DNA from: Lachnospiraceae bacterium
Lineage (GTDB): Bacteria; Bacillota; Clostridia; Lachnospirales; Lachnospiraceae
NCBI GenBank assembly: GCA_016293925.1
Contig: JAEDCX010000012.1
Location: 1-39,424 of the forward strand
Direction of reading: 5' to 3'
Length of the DNA: 39,424 bases
A model generated the notes under the pieces. It did not search any database. It worked only from the letters and a program-made list of their open reading frames with translations, and was not told the origin of the DNA. Positions 1 through 8,055 of the stretch are shown here, one piece after another. Made by a program: the position numbers and the translations under genes. The number at the start of each line of letters is the position of its first letter. Within the stretch, counting starts at the first letter, position 1.

Positions 1-9
1 TGCATTCAT
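1..9 (-). CDS. Start of a gene cut off at the left edge
   Basis: On the minus strand an ATG at 9-7 is preceded by GAAAGGGAGG (24-15) with a 5-nt spacer, a near-perfect ribosome binding site just past the stop codon of the AraC gene (27-25). Only three codons (Met-Asn-Ala) lie in the window, so the product is unknown. The short gap suggests co-transcription with the regulator. Confidence 0.5.
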
Positions 10-24
10 TGCAACCTCCCTTTC

Positions 25-834
25 TCAGAGGATGGGCAATCGTTCCTTCACATTTGGAATTCGGTTCTGTTTCCTGTATTCCGTCGGCGTAAGTCCGTTT
101 TTTTTCTTGAAACACCGCATAAAGCAGGTGTCATTCTCATATCCGCACAGGGCAGATATTTCCTTCACGGACAGACTGCTGTTGACAAGATAATTTTTGG
201 CATTGGCAAGCTTGGCATTCATCAGGTCATCATAACAGCTTACTCCAAAATAGGAATGATACAGTGCCTGAAAGTGGGAGAGACTGATGTTTACATCCCT
301 TGCAAGCTCCGGAACGGAGGAGTATTTGCGGGGCGTGCTGTACATCACGGAACGAAGCCCTGTCAATTCTTCGTAGTGCTTCAGATCAGATGGAATGTAA
401 GGGGAATCACATTGGTTCTCAGCCAGCTTCTGGAACAGCAGTTGCAGGAGCAGATCCGCATTGGCGTTTCTATAGGGGGAAGTGGAGATCTGTTCCCGGC
501 TGATCAGCCGCAGGATGGCTTCTATTTCTTCGATATTCCGAAGATAAAAGGGTGTATCGGCAGGGATATTGTATGTTGCAAAAATACCATCACCGCAGCT
601 GTTAAAATGGATAAAGTGATTCATGTATTTCTTGCCGCAGGCGGTATAGTGCTGGGGACTGCCGTGGCGATAGACGATACAACTGCCCGGATAAACGTGG
701 ATGGATTCCTGCCCGGTGTATACGGTGGCCTCTGTTTTGTACAGGATAAAGAGGTTGTCTCCGGATCCGTAGGGCCGCTCTATGACAAAGTTCTCATCGT
801 GGGACGTATTCATTCCGATGACATTCAGATTCAT
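25..834 (-). CDS. AraC-family transcriptional regulator
   Basis: A 269-residue protein in the usual AraC/XylS two-part form. The N-terminal half is a cupin-like sensor that includes the stretch YPGSCIVYRHGSPQHY. The C-terminal ~100 residues hold two helix-turn-helix motifs, one near VPELARDVNISLSHFQALY and one near VKEISALCGYENDTCFMRCF, ending in the family-typical GLTPTEYRK. I chose the ATG at 834 because AAAGGAG lies 5 nt upstream; the longer frame begins with a GTG at 849 that has no good ribosome site. The gene is divergent from the GH51/GH43 operon, 136 bp away, so it probably activates that operon in response to a pentose or oligosaccharide. The ligand cannot be read from sequence. Confidence 0.92.
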   Translation of the reverse strand: MNLNVIGMNTSHDENFVIERPYGSGDNLFILYKTEATVYTGQESIHVYPGSCIVYRHGSPQHYTACGKKYMNHFIHFNSCGDGIFATYNIPADTPFYLRNIEEIEAILRLISREQISTSPYRNANADLLLQLLFQKLAENQCDSPYIPSDLKHYEELTGLRSVMYSTPRKYSSVPELARDVNISLSHFQALYHSYFGVSCYDDLMNAKLANAKNYLVNSSLSVKEISALCGYENDTCFMRCFKKKNGLTPTEYRKQNRIPNVKERLPIL

Positions 835-847
835 TTGTGCTCCTTTC

Positions 848-865
848 ACAAATCAGACGATTTGT
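848..865. promoter_or_regulatory. Inverted repeat upstream of the AraC gene
   Basis: ACAAATC (848-854) and GATTTGT (859-865) form a perfect 7-bp inverted repeat around AGAC. It begins 14 bp upstream of the chosen AraC start and could be an operator or a hairpin in the 5' leader. A second small palindrome, AATGT-G-ACATT, lies at 880-890. Binding by any protein is inference. Confidence 0.3.
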
Positions 866-888
866 CAGTATAAGAATAGAATGTGACA

Positions 889-916
889 TTGTGTATGTAA
901 AGTCAAGAAGTATAAT
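889..916 (+). promoter_or_regulatory. Candidate promoter of the GH51/GH43 operon
   Basis: A perfect -10 TATAAT lies at 911-916. A weak -35, TTGTGT (889-894), stands 16 nt upstream, which fits a promoter needing an activator. A similar string, GTATAAGAA, occurs at 868, exactly 42 bp before GTATAATAA at 910. Confidence 0.45.
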
Positions 917-970
917 AAAAATATAGCACTCTATTTTGGACGGTATGACAATGGAGGATAAAAGAGTAAG

Positions 971-2437
971 ATGAAAAAAGTGACAATGTTAGTGAATGCA
1001 AGGGACGTTCAGGGACACATCAATCCGGAGATATACGGACATTTCTCCGAGCACCTGGGAAGGTGTATCTATGATGGAATCTATGTGGGAGAGAATTCGG
1101 ATGTTCCGAACGTGGAAGGAATTCGGACGGACATCATAGAAGCGTTCCGGAATATCAGGGTTCCGGTGCTGCGTTGGCCGGGAGGCTGCTTTGCAGACGA
1201 ATATCACTGGAAAGACGGAATCGGTCCGAAGGAAAACCGTAAGTCCATGGTGAACACCAACTGGGGTGGCGTGACAGAGGACAACTCCTTTGGTACCCAT
1301 GAGTTTCTGAAATTGTGCGAACTGGTTGGCTGCAAGCCGTACATTAACGCCAATGTGGGAAGCGGAACGGTGCAGGAGATGTCTGAGTGGGTAGAATATA
1401 TGACATCGGATAACCAGACACCACTGACACAGCTGCGGGCACAGAATGGTCGTAAGGAGCCGTGGAAGGTGCAATACCTTGGGATCGGTAACGAGAACTG
1501 GGGTGGCGGCGGATGCATGCGTGCCGAGCGGTACGTGGATGAATACCGCCGGTTCCAGACGTTCTGCAGGAATCATTCTGGTAACGAACTGTATAAGATT
1601 GCATGCGGTCCCAATGCGGATGATTATCAGTGGATGGAGACGTTGATGAAGAATCTCCAGCATTTCATGGTGAAAGGAATTGATCTGCACTATTATACGG
1701 TTTATGACTGGGCGAAGAAAGGACATGCAACCGAATTTGATGAGGAAGCATATTATAAAACGCTGGTTTCCGCCAACCGTCTCGATACCATCCTCACAAG
1801 ACATACGGAGATCATGAACCGCTATGATCCGGACAATCAGATCGGTCTGGTGGTCGGAGAATGGGGATGCTGGTATGAAGTGGAGGAAGGTACCAATCCG
1901 GGATTCCTGTATCAGCAGAATACCATGCGGGATGCCATTGTTGCAGGGATGGAGCTGAACATATTCAACAGACATTGTAAGCGTGTTGTAATGGCCAATC
2001 TGGCACAGGCAGTCAATGTGCTTCAGTCCGTGATATTAACCCGGGACGGGAAAATGATCAAGACACCTACCTACCACGTGTTTGATCTCTACAAGGAGCA
2101 TCAGGATGCCGATGCAGTATACTGCTATACACAGGAGGACTATTCCGGTGAAAACGTACCGTTGGTAACCAGTTCTGCATCCGTAAAGGATGGGACAATG
2201 ACCCTGACGCTGACCAATACTTCCCTGACGGAAGAGGTTTGCATCGAGAGTGAGATTGTCGGATTGGATTGTTCGAGAGCAACGGCAAGAATTCTGACAG
2301 ACGAAGTCCATGCATACAATGATTTTGACAGTCCGGACAGAGTTGGAATCCGGGACTGGGCAGCACAGGTCGAAGGAAGAACACTTCACCTGCAGCTTCC
2401 CCCCTGTTCCGTTGTGAGCGTAACCTTGGAGAAATAG
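971..2437 (+). CDS. GH51 alpha-L-arabinofuranosidase, cytosolic
   Basis: A 488-residue protein covering the full usual length of bacterial GH51 exo-alpha-L-arabinofuranosidases: a (beta/alpha)8 barrel plus a C-terminal beta-sandwich. Family hallmarks are visible: YGHFSEHLG near residue 22, VLRWPGGCFADEYHW near 66, the acid/base Glu175 in GIGNENWGGG, and the nucleophile Glu297 in VVGEWGCW. There is no signal peptide, so it should act in the cytosol on imported arabino- or arabinoxylo-oligosaccharides, releasing arabinose with retention of configuration. It is the first gene of the plus-strand series facing the AraC gene. The ribosome site is mediocre: GGAGG at 953-957 is 13 nt away and AAGAG is closer. 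A seven-codon frame beginning at 951 ends by overlapping this start codon. The family is certain; the exact substrate is inferred. Confidence 0.96.
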   Translation: MKKVTMLVNARDVQGHINPEIYGHFSEHLGRCIYDGIYVGENSDVPNVEGIRTDIIEAFRNIRVPVLRWPGGCFADEYHWKDGIGPKENRKSMVNTNWGGVTEDNSFGTHEFLKLCELVGCKPYINANVGSGTVQEMSEWVEYMTSDNQTPLTQLRAQNGRKEPWKVQYLGIGNENWGGGGCMRAERYVDEYRRFQTFCRNHSGNELYKIACGPNADDYQWMETLMKNLQHFMVKGIDLHYYTVYDWAKKGHATEFDEEAYYKTLVSANRLDTILTRHTEIMNRYDPDNQIGLVVGEWGCWYEVEEGTNPGFLYQQNTMRDAIVAGMELNIFNRHCKRVVMANLAQAVNVLQSVILTRDGKMIKTPTYHVFDLYKEHQDADAVYCYTQEDYSGENVPLVTSSASVKDGTMTLTLTNTSLTEEVCIESEIVGLDCSRATARILTDEVHAYNDFDSPDRVGIRDWAAQVEGRTLHLQLPPCSVVSVTLEK

Positions 2438-2466
2438 CAAAATATAGGTGGTAAAAGGCAACATGT

Positions 2467-2493
2467 AAAGAGCAATTCTTCCGGATTCTCTTT
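2467..2493 (+). other. Weak hairpin between GH51 and GH43 genes
   Basis: AAAGAG-C-AAT (2467-2476) can pair with ATTCTCTTT (2485-2493), giving nine base pairs with one bulged C and an 8-nt loop. It is followed only by AATATG, without a T run. It may be an attenuating or processing hairpin; it is too weak to call a terminator. Confidence 0.25.
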
Positions 2494-2547
2494 AATATGA
2501 AAGTATGTTTGGGTATCAAAAAACGGTGAAAAAAGGAGGTATTTGAC

Positions 2548-4359
2548 ATGAATGGGACAGAGGTGCTCTGTTATACCAGAAGACCGGAAAGTGAAGAGGT
2601 ATATGCAGCCAAACTTGCATACAGTATGCATCTGGCGTTGCGGAATGCAGATGGTACCTATGAGATTCTGAATCATAATTCGGGTGTTCTTTTCGCAGAG
2701 GCAACGCAGGATACAGATAGCGGATTGCTGACCGCCAAGAGTCTGAAGAATCCGTATCTGTTTGCTATGAAAGATGGGTACGGCGTCGTTGCAATCAGAA
2801 CGGAGGCTTACGGAGAGCCGGATGAGAGCAGCAGGGGGAAGATACTTCTGTTTACGACGGAGGATCTGCTGCAGTATCGGGAACTGCCGCTTCTGGAACT
2901 TCCGGAGGATGAATCTGTGCTTCGTGTGGCGGCAGGCTATGACCCGGTAGACGACAAATATGAAGTGAGATGGTGTAACGCAAGTTATTGCTGCTATAAG
3001 GTGGTTGTGGACAGTCTCACGGATATCCATTGTGATACGGCGCGGATTCAGATCGAGGATGTGCCGGCACATACCATTGCCTGTGATATTCCGGGGTGTG
3101 AGCCATGCAACATCCTTACAGTACCGGATGCGGTCGGCAGACGCCTTCGGAACAAACTGAAGACGCCGGTAAATGACGGTGTCGAGGTGCCGAACAGGAT
3201 TACCGCGTCCTGCCGGGAGGATGTGGAAAAGGTAATGGCGAAATCCTACTACAGCGACGGAAGCACTGTCATGAAGCGAGTGGACTGGAATCTGGACCGG
3301 GTGGATTTTGCGACGCCGGGAGAGATCACGGTACGCGGGAAGATTCATCAGGAGCATTTTCCGTTTCCGATTGCCATCAACAGAGCAGATCCCTGTATCG
3401 GTCAGTGGAACGGCAAGTATTATTTTATCGCCACCAATGATGCAGACTGGAACCATACACTGTATATCAGAGAGGCGGACAGCATTCCGGAACTGCAGTA
3501 TGCCCAGGAGCATCTGATTCTGGATTGTGAAACCTATCCGCACATCAAAGGATTGTTATGGGCGCCGGAATTCCATGTAATCGATGGGAAGATGTATATC
3601 TTTCATGCTGCCACCACCGGTGAGTTCGTGCATGAGCAGAGCCATGTGATGATGCTGAAGGAGGGTGGTGACCCGAAGCGGAAGGAAGACTGGACAGAAC
3701 CGAGACGGGTGGTACGGAAAGACGGAAGTGAACTGTGCACCAACGGAATCACGCTGGATATGACGGTGTGGGAAGATAACGGAAACCACTATGCGGCATG
3801 GAGTCAGAGGCAGTTTGAGCCGATTGATCTGGGGGCGTGGCTGTATATTGCGAAGATTGATCCCCGGGAACCCTGGCGTCTGATCTCGGATCCGGTGGTA
3901 TTGTCCATGCCGACCTATGGCTGGGCCAATAACCATACCTTTGTGGATGAAGGACCTTATGCGCTGATTACGGAGAAAAAGATTTTCCTGACCTTCTCCA
4001 GTGCATTGGTGGATTCCACTTATGTTGTGGGACTCTTAAGCGCGGACCACAATACGGATCTGACGGATCCGAAGAACTGGGTGAAGAAGAATTATCCGAT
4101 TCTCACCTCCAGAAGCATGCCGGGTGAGTATGGTACCGGTCATAACGCGTATGTGCAGGATGAGGACGGACTGATCTACAATACATACCATGCGAGACCG
4201 GGAATCAATGCTCCGAGAAGCTCGGGAATCAGAAGAGTGCATTTCGATGCGGAGGGAGAACCGGTACTGGATATGACCGAGGATCTGGACCTGAATGAGA
4301 GACTGGCCAATGTAACCATGAAAGTAGTAATCAAACCAAAGGGGGAGAAAGCAGAATGA
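2548..4359 (+). CDS. GH43 glycosidase with N-terminal accessory module
   Basis: A 603-residue protein without a signal peptide. Residues 270-590 form a GH43 five-bladed propeller: probable general base Asp281 in NRADPCIG, pKa-modulating Asp404 in ITLDMTVWED, and general acid Glu468 in VDEGPYALITEK; LLWAPEFH is also typical. This pattern resembles GH43 arabinofuranosidases, so cleavage of arabinosyl side chains is likely, but xylosidase activity is not excluded. Residues 1-265 are an accessory region seen ahead of some GH43 domains. It contains blade-like pieces (NSGVLFA, KNPYLFAMKDGYGVVAIRT, ILLFTTEDLLQY) that could be a partial or decayed propeller. An excellent AAGGAGGT (2533-2540) lies 7 nt before the ATG. 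The stop codon overlaps the next start as ATGA, indicating translational coupling. Confidence 0.92.
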   Translation: MNGTEVLCYTRRPESEEVYAAKLAYSMHLALRNADGTYEILNHNSGVLFAEATQDTDSGLLTAKSLKNPYLFAMKDGYGVVAIRTEAYGEPDESSRGKILLFTTEDLLQYRELPLLELPEDESVLRVAAGYDPVDDKYEVRWCNASYCCYKVVVDSLTDIHCDTARIQIEDVPAHTIACDIPGCEPCNILTVPDAVGRRLRNKLKTPVNDGVEVPNRITASCREDVEKVMAKSYYSDGSTVMKRVDWNLDRVDFATPGEITVRGKIHQEHFPFPIAINRADPCIGQWNGKYYFIATNDADWNHTLYIREADSIPELQYAQEHLILDCETYPHIKGLLWAPEFHVIDGKMYIFHAATTGEFVHEQSHVMMLKEGGDPKRKEDWTEPRRVVRKDGSELCTNGITLDMTVWEDNGNHYAAWSQRQFEPIDLGAWLYIAKIDPREPWRLISDPVVLSMPTYGWANNHTFVDEGPYALITEKKIFLTFSSALVDSTYVVGLLSADHNTDLTDPKNWVKKNYPILTSRSMPGEYGTGHNAYVQDEDGLIYNTYHARPGINAPRSSGIRRVHFDAEGEPVLDMTEDLDLNERLANVTMKVVIKPKGEKAE

Positions 4360-5747
4360 AAAAACCGGCATTGAATCCATATTTACCGTCCTGGGAATAT
4401 ATCCCGGACGGAGAACCTTACGTATTCGGAGATCGCGTGTATGTATACGGATCCCATGATTTTTTCAACGGATATGTATTCTGCCAGGGGGACTATGTAT
4501 GCTGGTCCGCACCGGTGGATGATCTGGGAAACTGGAGATATGAAGGTGTGATTTATCCGCGCAATGAGGATCCGATGAACAAAGAGGGCAAGATGTGCCT
4601 GTATGCACCGGATGTAACGGTAGGACCGGACGGAAGGTATTACCTGTACTATGTGCTGGATAAGGTTCCGGTGGTATCGGTTTGTGTGTGCGATGAGCCG
4701 GCCGGCCGGTATGAGTTCTACGGATATGTGCATGATCAGAACGGAAACAGACTGGGGGAGCGTCCGGGAGATGAACCTCAGTTTGATCCCGGCGTACTGA
4801 CGGAAGGAGATAGAACCTATCTGTATACAGGATTTGCGGGACAGCATGACAAATCCAGAACCGGAGCCATGGTAACGGTTCTGGGACCGGATATGCTGAC
4901 CATTGTGGAAGAAACTCGTTTCATCGTGCCGGGAAATGCATACAGTGAGGGAACCCAGTTTGAGAACCATGCTTTTTTTGAGGCACCCTCGATCCGCAAG
5001 ATCGGAGATACCTATTATTTCGTGTACTCTTCGGAGAAGATGCATGAATTGTGCTATGCGACCAGCAAATCACCGGTCAGTGATTTTACCTATCGCGGCG
5101 TGGTAGTCAGCAATGCTGATATCGGAATCGGCGGATACAAGGAGAAGGATCGTCCGGCCGCCAATATATCCAATAACCATGGAGGCATGGTGAAGATCGG
5201 TGACCAGTGGTATATTTTCTATCACAGACATACCAACCGGACCTGGTATTCCAGACAGGGTTGTGCGGAGAAGATTCAGATTCTGGAGGATGGTTCCATT
5301 CCCCAGGCATCCATGACCTGTCACGGTCTGAATGACGGACCGCTTCCGGGCAAGGGCGTGTATCCGGGATATCTGGCTTGTAACCTGTTCGGCTCCGGCA
5401 AGGGACCCTTCGAACCGCTTCCGAAGATTATGCAGGACGGCAGGGACGGAGATGAAGAGATCGGATACGTTGCGGAGTTTGCAGTGGGGCAGACCATCGG
5501 ATTCAAGTATTTTGATGTGAAGGATCTGAAGGCAATCAGGATTGCAACCCGGGGATACTGTAACGGGGATGTAGAGGTGAGAACCTCTCTGGACGGGGAA
5601 GTGATCGCTAGATACCATTGTGAGAATTCCAATGTGTGGGAAGAGCAGACGGCGGAGGTATCGCTTCCGGATGGCGTATATGCGTTCTATTTCACATTTA
5701 CGGGGAGTCACGGTGCTCCTTCCTTCCGGGGATTTGAACTGATATAA
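4356..5747 (+). CDS. GH43 glycosidase with C-terminal CBM6-like domain
   Basis: A 463-residue, signal-less GH43 enzyme. The propeller fills residues 1-340, with probable general base Asp18 in IPDGEPYVFGD, modulator Asp144 in PQFDPGV, and general acid Glu209 in FFEAPSIRK. Residues ~370-463 look like a small beta-sandwich of the CBM6 kind: KYFDVKDLKAIRIATRGY, then VEVRTSLDG, then YAFYFTFTG. Such enzymes are xylosidases or arabinofuranosidases acting on short xylo-oligosaccharides. Its ATG overlaps the stop of the preceding GH43 gene, so the two are translated together. AAGGGGGAG provides a ribosome site inside the upstream coding end. Confidence 0.92.
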   Translation: MKKPALNPYLPSWEYIPDGEPYVFGDRVYVYGSHDFFNGYVFCQGDYVCWSAPVDDLGNWRYEGVIYPRNEDPMNKEGKMCLYAPDVTVGPDGRYYLYYVLDKVPVVSVCVCDEPAGRYEFYGYVHDQNGNRLGERPGDEPQFDPGVLTEGDRTYLYTGFAGQHDKSRTGAMVTVLGPDMLTIVEETRFIVPGNAYSEGTQFENHAFFEAPSIRKIGDTYYFVYSSEKMHELCYATSKSPVSDFTYRGVVVSNADIGIGGYKEKDRPAANISNNHGGMVKIGDQWYIFYHRHTNRTWYSRQGCAEKIQILEDGSIPQASMTCHGLNDGPLPGKGVYPGYLACNLFGSGKGPFEPLPKIMQDGRDGDEEIGYVAEFAVGQTIGFKYFDVKDLKAIRIATRGYCNGDVEVRTSLDGEVIARYHCENSNVWEEQTAEVSLPDGVYAFYFTFTGSHGAPSFRGFELI

Positions 5748-5787
5748 GAGCGGCGCGATGATACACCGCAGAAAGGATAAGAAAGAG

Positions 5788-7338
5788 ATGAAAAACCCGA
5801 TTATATGGTCTGACTTTCCGGATCCGGATGTGATCCGGGTGGAGGACACCTATTATATGATCAGTACCACCATGCATGTGATGCCCGGGGGCGTGTTGTT
5901 ACGGTCCTATGATCTGATGCACTGGGAGATTGCATCCTATATCTATGACCGACTGGATTCCACGGACGGGCAGCGGTTGCAGACGGAGAACGGAATATAC
6001 GGCAAAGGAATGTGGGCCGCAACGCTACGTTATCACGATGGAGAATTCTTCGTTATTTTCGTTTGCAACGATACCCACAAAACCTATCTGTATCGGAGCC
6101 GGGATATCAACGGACCTTGGAAAAAATCATTTATTGAGGGCTTTTTCCATGATTGCTCCCTTCTGTTTGATGATGACGGAAGAAAGTATCTGGCATACGG
6201 AAACCGGGAAATACATATTACAGAGTTAAATGATGAGATGACCGGACCGAAGGAGGGAGGGCTTGACCGCATTGCCCTGGTAGACGGACCGGAGTATTCC
6301 CTGGGATATGAAGGAACGCATATTTACAAACTGTTCGGCAAGTACTATATGACGTTTATCCACTGGCCGAAGGGCGGAAGAAGGCAGCAGGCTTTCTATT
6401 GTGCCGATAGCCTGGACGGAGAGTTTGTAGGGAAAAACGTATTGGACGATGACATGGGATATCACAACAGCGGCGTTGCGCAGGGAGCGATCGTGGATAC
6501 GCCGGACGGAGACTGGTATGCAATACTGTTCCAGGATCATGGCGCGGTGGGACGGATTCCTGTTTTGGTGCCGGTTCACTGGGAGAATGATTTTCCTGTG
6601 TTCGGAATCGATGGCAAGATTCCCTTGGAAATCCATGTACCCAGCACCAGACCGGATTATGTATACGAGCCGCTGAACATCAGTGATTCCCTTGCATATG
6701 AGCCGGATGAGAACGGGAAAATCGTATTGCATCATGCGTGGCAGTGGAATCATGAACCGAAGGAAACGGATTACAGCTTTACGGAGAGATCCGGCTGGTA
6801 TCGCATCAAGACATCCGATATCCGTCCCAATATGATCAAAGCAGTGAATTCCCTGACACAGCGTACGGTGGGACCGAGGAGCTCGGCAACGATTACGGTG
6901 GACGGAACTTCCATGAAGAATGGTGATTTTGCGGGAATCGGCGCGCTGGGGTCACTGTACTGCATGTCGGCTCTGACGCGAGAATCTGACGGGTACTATC
7001 TGGTTGCCCTGAAGGCGAATCCGGAGAGGCCGCAGCCTTGGGGAAGTCCGAAATATATTGATAATCTTCCCGGCGTCGTAACGGAGAAAATCAAAATAGA
7101 AGACCCGATAGTGAACCTGCGGATCTTCTGCGATTTTGAAGATAATACGGATCTTGCCACCGCCTGGTATGAGAAGGACGGACAGTGGATCCAATTCGGA
7201 GAAGCGGTCAAAATGCAGTTCTTACTGGACCACTTTATGGGATACCGGTTCTCCGTGAGCATGTTCTCCACCGAAGAATGCGGCGGACATGCGGATTTTA
7301 AGAATTTTGTTTTTGACGCTCCAGACGAAAATAATTGA
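5788..7338 (+). CDS. GH43 beta-xylosidase-like with C-terminal sandwich
   Basis: A 516-residue, signal-less protein of the two-domain GH43 type (beta-xylosidase/arabinofuranosidase, similar to GH43_12). The propeller has general base Asp12 in FPDPDVIRV, modulator Asp122 in FFHDCSLLFDDDG, and general acid Glu175 in YEGTHIYK. Residues from about 310 form the concanavalin-like C-terminal sandwich that completes the active site in this group (NSLTQRTVGP, FAGIGAL). The ATG at 5788 is preferred because it starts immediately before the propeller and AGAAAGG lies about 11 nt upstream; an in-frame ATG at 5758 would add 10 charged residues. The 3' end overlaps the opposite-strand membrane gene by 41 bp. 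It is an intact relative of the catalytically altered GH43 at 26364. Confidence 0.92.
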   Translation: MKNPIIWSDFPDPDVIRVEDTYYMISTTMHVMPGGVLLRSYDLMHWEIASYIYDRLDSTDGQRLQTENGIYGKGMWAATLRYHDGEFFVIFVCNDTHKTYLYRSRDINGPWKKSFIEGFFHDCSLLFDDDGRKYLAYGNREIHITELNDEMTGPKEGGLDRIALVDGPEYSLGYEGTHIYKLFGKYYMTFIHWPKGGRRQQAFYCADSLDGEFVGKNVLDDDMGYHNSGVAQGAIVDTPDGDWYAILFQDHGAVGRIPVLVPVHWENDFPVFGIDGKIPLEIHVPSTRPDYVYEPLNISDSLAYEPDENGKIVLHHAWQWNHEPKETDYSFTERSGWYRIKTSDIRPNMIKAVNSLTQRTVGPRSSATITVDGTSMKNGDFAGIGALGSLYCMSALTRESDGYYLVALKANPERPQPWGSPKYIDNLPGVVTEKIKIEDPIVNLRIFCDFEDNTDLATAWYEKDGQWIQFGEAVKMQFLLDHFMGYRFSVSMFSTEECGGHADFKNFVFDAPDENN

Positions 7339-7933
7339 GCCGTTTGCAGTACATGATGACGTAGATCAAAGTTGCAACGAGAGAAACTCCGTTGTATACT
7401 TTGGCTACGGAGTCCCACATATAGAGGAATGAGAGATTCCGGATCACCATGGTAAAGACGGCGATCAGCATGAAAATGGCAACCACATTGTTCCAGGCAT
7501 GGTTCTCTGTACATTCCGAGAAATTCAGGAAGGTCAGCATGATGTGGATCATGACGGCAGCCTTCAGCAGTGTAGCGACGATCAATACGATGTAAGCCAG
7601 ACTGTAGCGGGTATAAGACTGGAACAGGAATGGGTTCAGAATACAGAGCAGGTTGGCGGCGGCTGCCAGAATAATCCAGACGGTGCACCGGGCGAACCTT
7701 TTCTGATAGGAAATCAACGACGCACATCCGAAGAACAGAAGGATATACCCGATGAGATCGGGGAAAATATCGATTCGCAGGTTGGTGCCTACCAGATGAT
7801 CGATGATCATCGACACGCTCTCCGGTGCGGATGTGCGGAAAGGAATGAATGCAGGATATACAATGCCTGTCCGGATGGGATAATCCAGAATCAGGAACAA
7901 CATTCCGAGGATAAGCGGTAACGTTTTTTTCAT
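7298..7933 (-). CDS. Multi-spanning membrane protein, unknown function
   Basis: A 211-residue, very hydrophobic protein. About six membrane segments can be read: an N-terminal signal-anchor (LILGMLFLILDY), then near IGYILLFFGCASLI, CTVWIILAAAANLLC, LAYIVLIVATLLKA, VVAIFMLIAVFTMV and VSLVATLIYVIMYC. AAGGAGG lies 6 nt before the ATG at 7933, which supports real translation. It lies antisense to the surrounding catabolic genes and its last 41 bp overlap the end of the GH43 gene tail to tail. I do not recognise the family. It may be an integral membrane component unrelated to sugar use, or a sensor. Confidence 0.75.
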   Translation of the reverse strand: MKKTLPLILGMLFLILDYPIRTGIVYPAFIPFRTSAPESVSMIIDHLVGTNLRIDIFPDLIGYILLFFGCASLISYQKRFARCTVWIILAAAANLLCILNPFLFQSYTRYSLAYIVLIVATLLKAAVMIHIMLTFLNFSECTENHAWNNVVAIFMLIAVFTMVIRNLSFLYMWDSVAKVYNGVSLVATLIYVIMYCKRLNYFRLERQKQNS

Positions 7934-8055
7934 GGGAAACCTCCTTATTCGTCAATGGGTCATGCAAGACCATATATGGCATTGTAACAGATCCGTTGCA
8001 AAAACTCTATAGTAATATTGCGAACTTATCGTATACCAGAAAGAAGGATGATGAG
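7934..8055. promoter_or_regulatory. Divergent intergenic region with minus-strand -10
   Basis: This 122-bp region separates the minus-strand membrane gene from the plus-strand esterase. On the minus strand TGTTACAAT (complement of 7981-7989) is an extended -10, with no good -35. CCATATATGG at 7970-7979 is a perfect 10-bp palindrome, and CAATG/CATTG half-sites flank it. For the plus strand TTGTAA (7982-7987) and TATAGT (8008-8013) are present but 20 nt apart, so a plus promoter is uncertain. Confidence 0.3.

Noticed and set aside
951..974. Seven-codon frame before GH51 as a real leader peptide gene
   Set aside because: It has no Shine-Dalgarno sequence and no regulatory residues such as repeated codons; kept only as a low-interest observation.
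2386..3543. 385-codon open frame on the minus strand opposite the first GH43 gene
   Set aside because: Fully antisense to a well-supported enzyme, no domain and no ribosome site.
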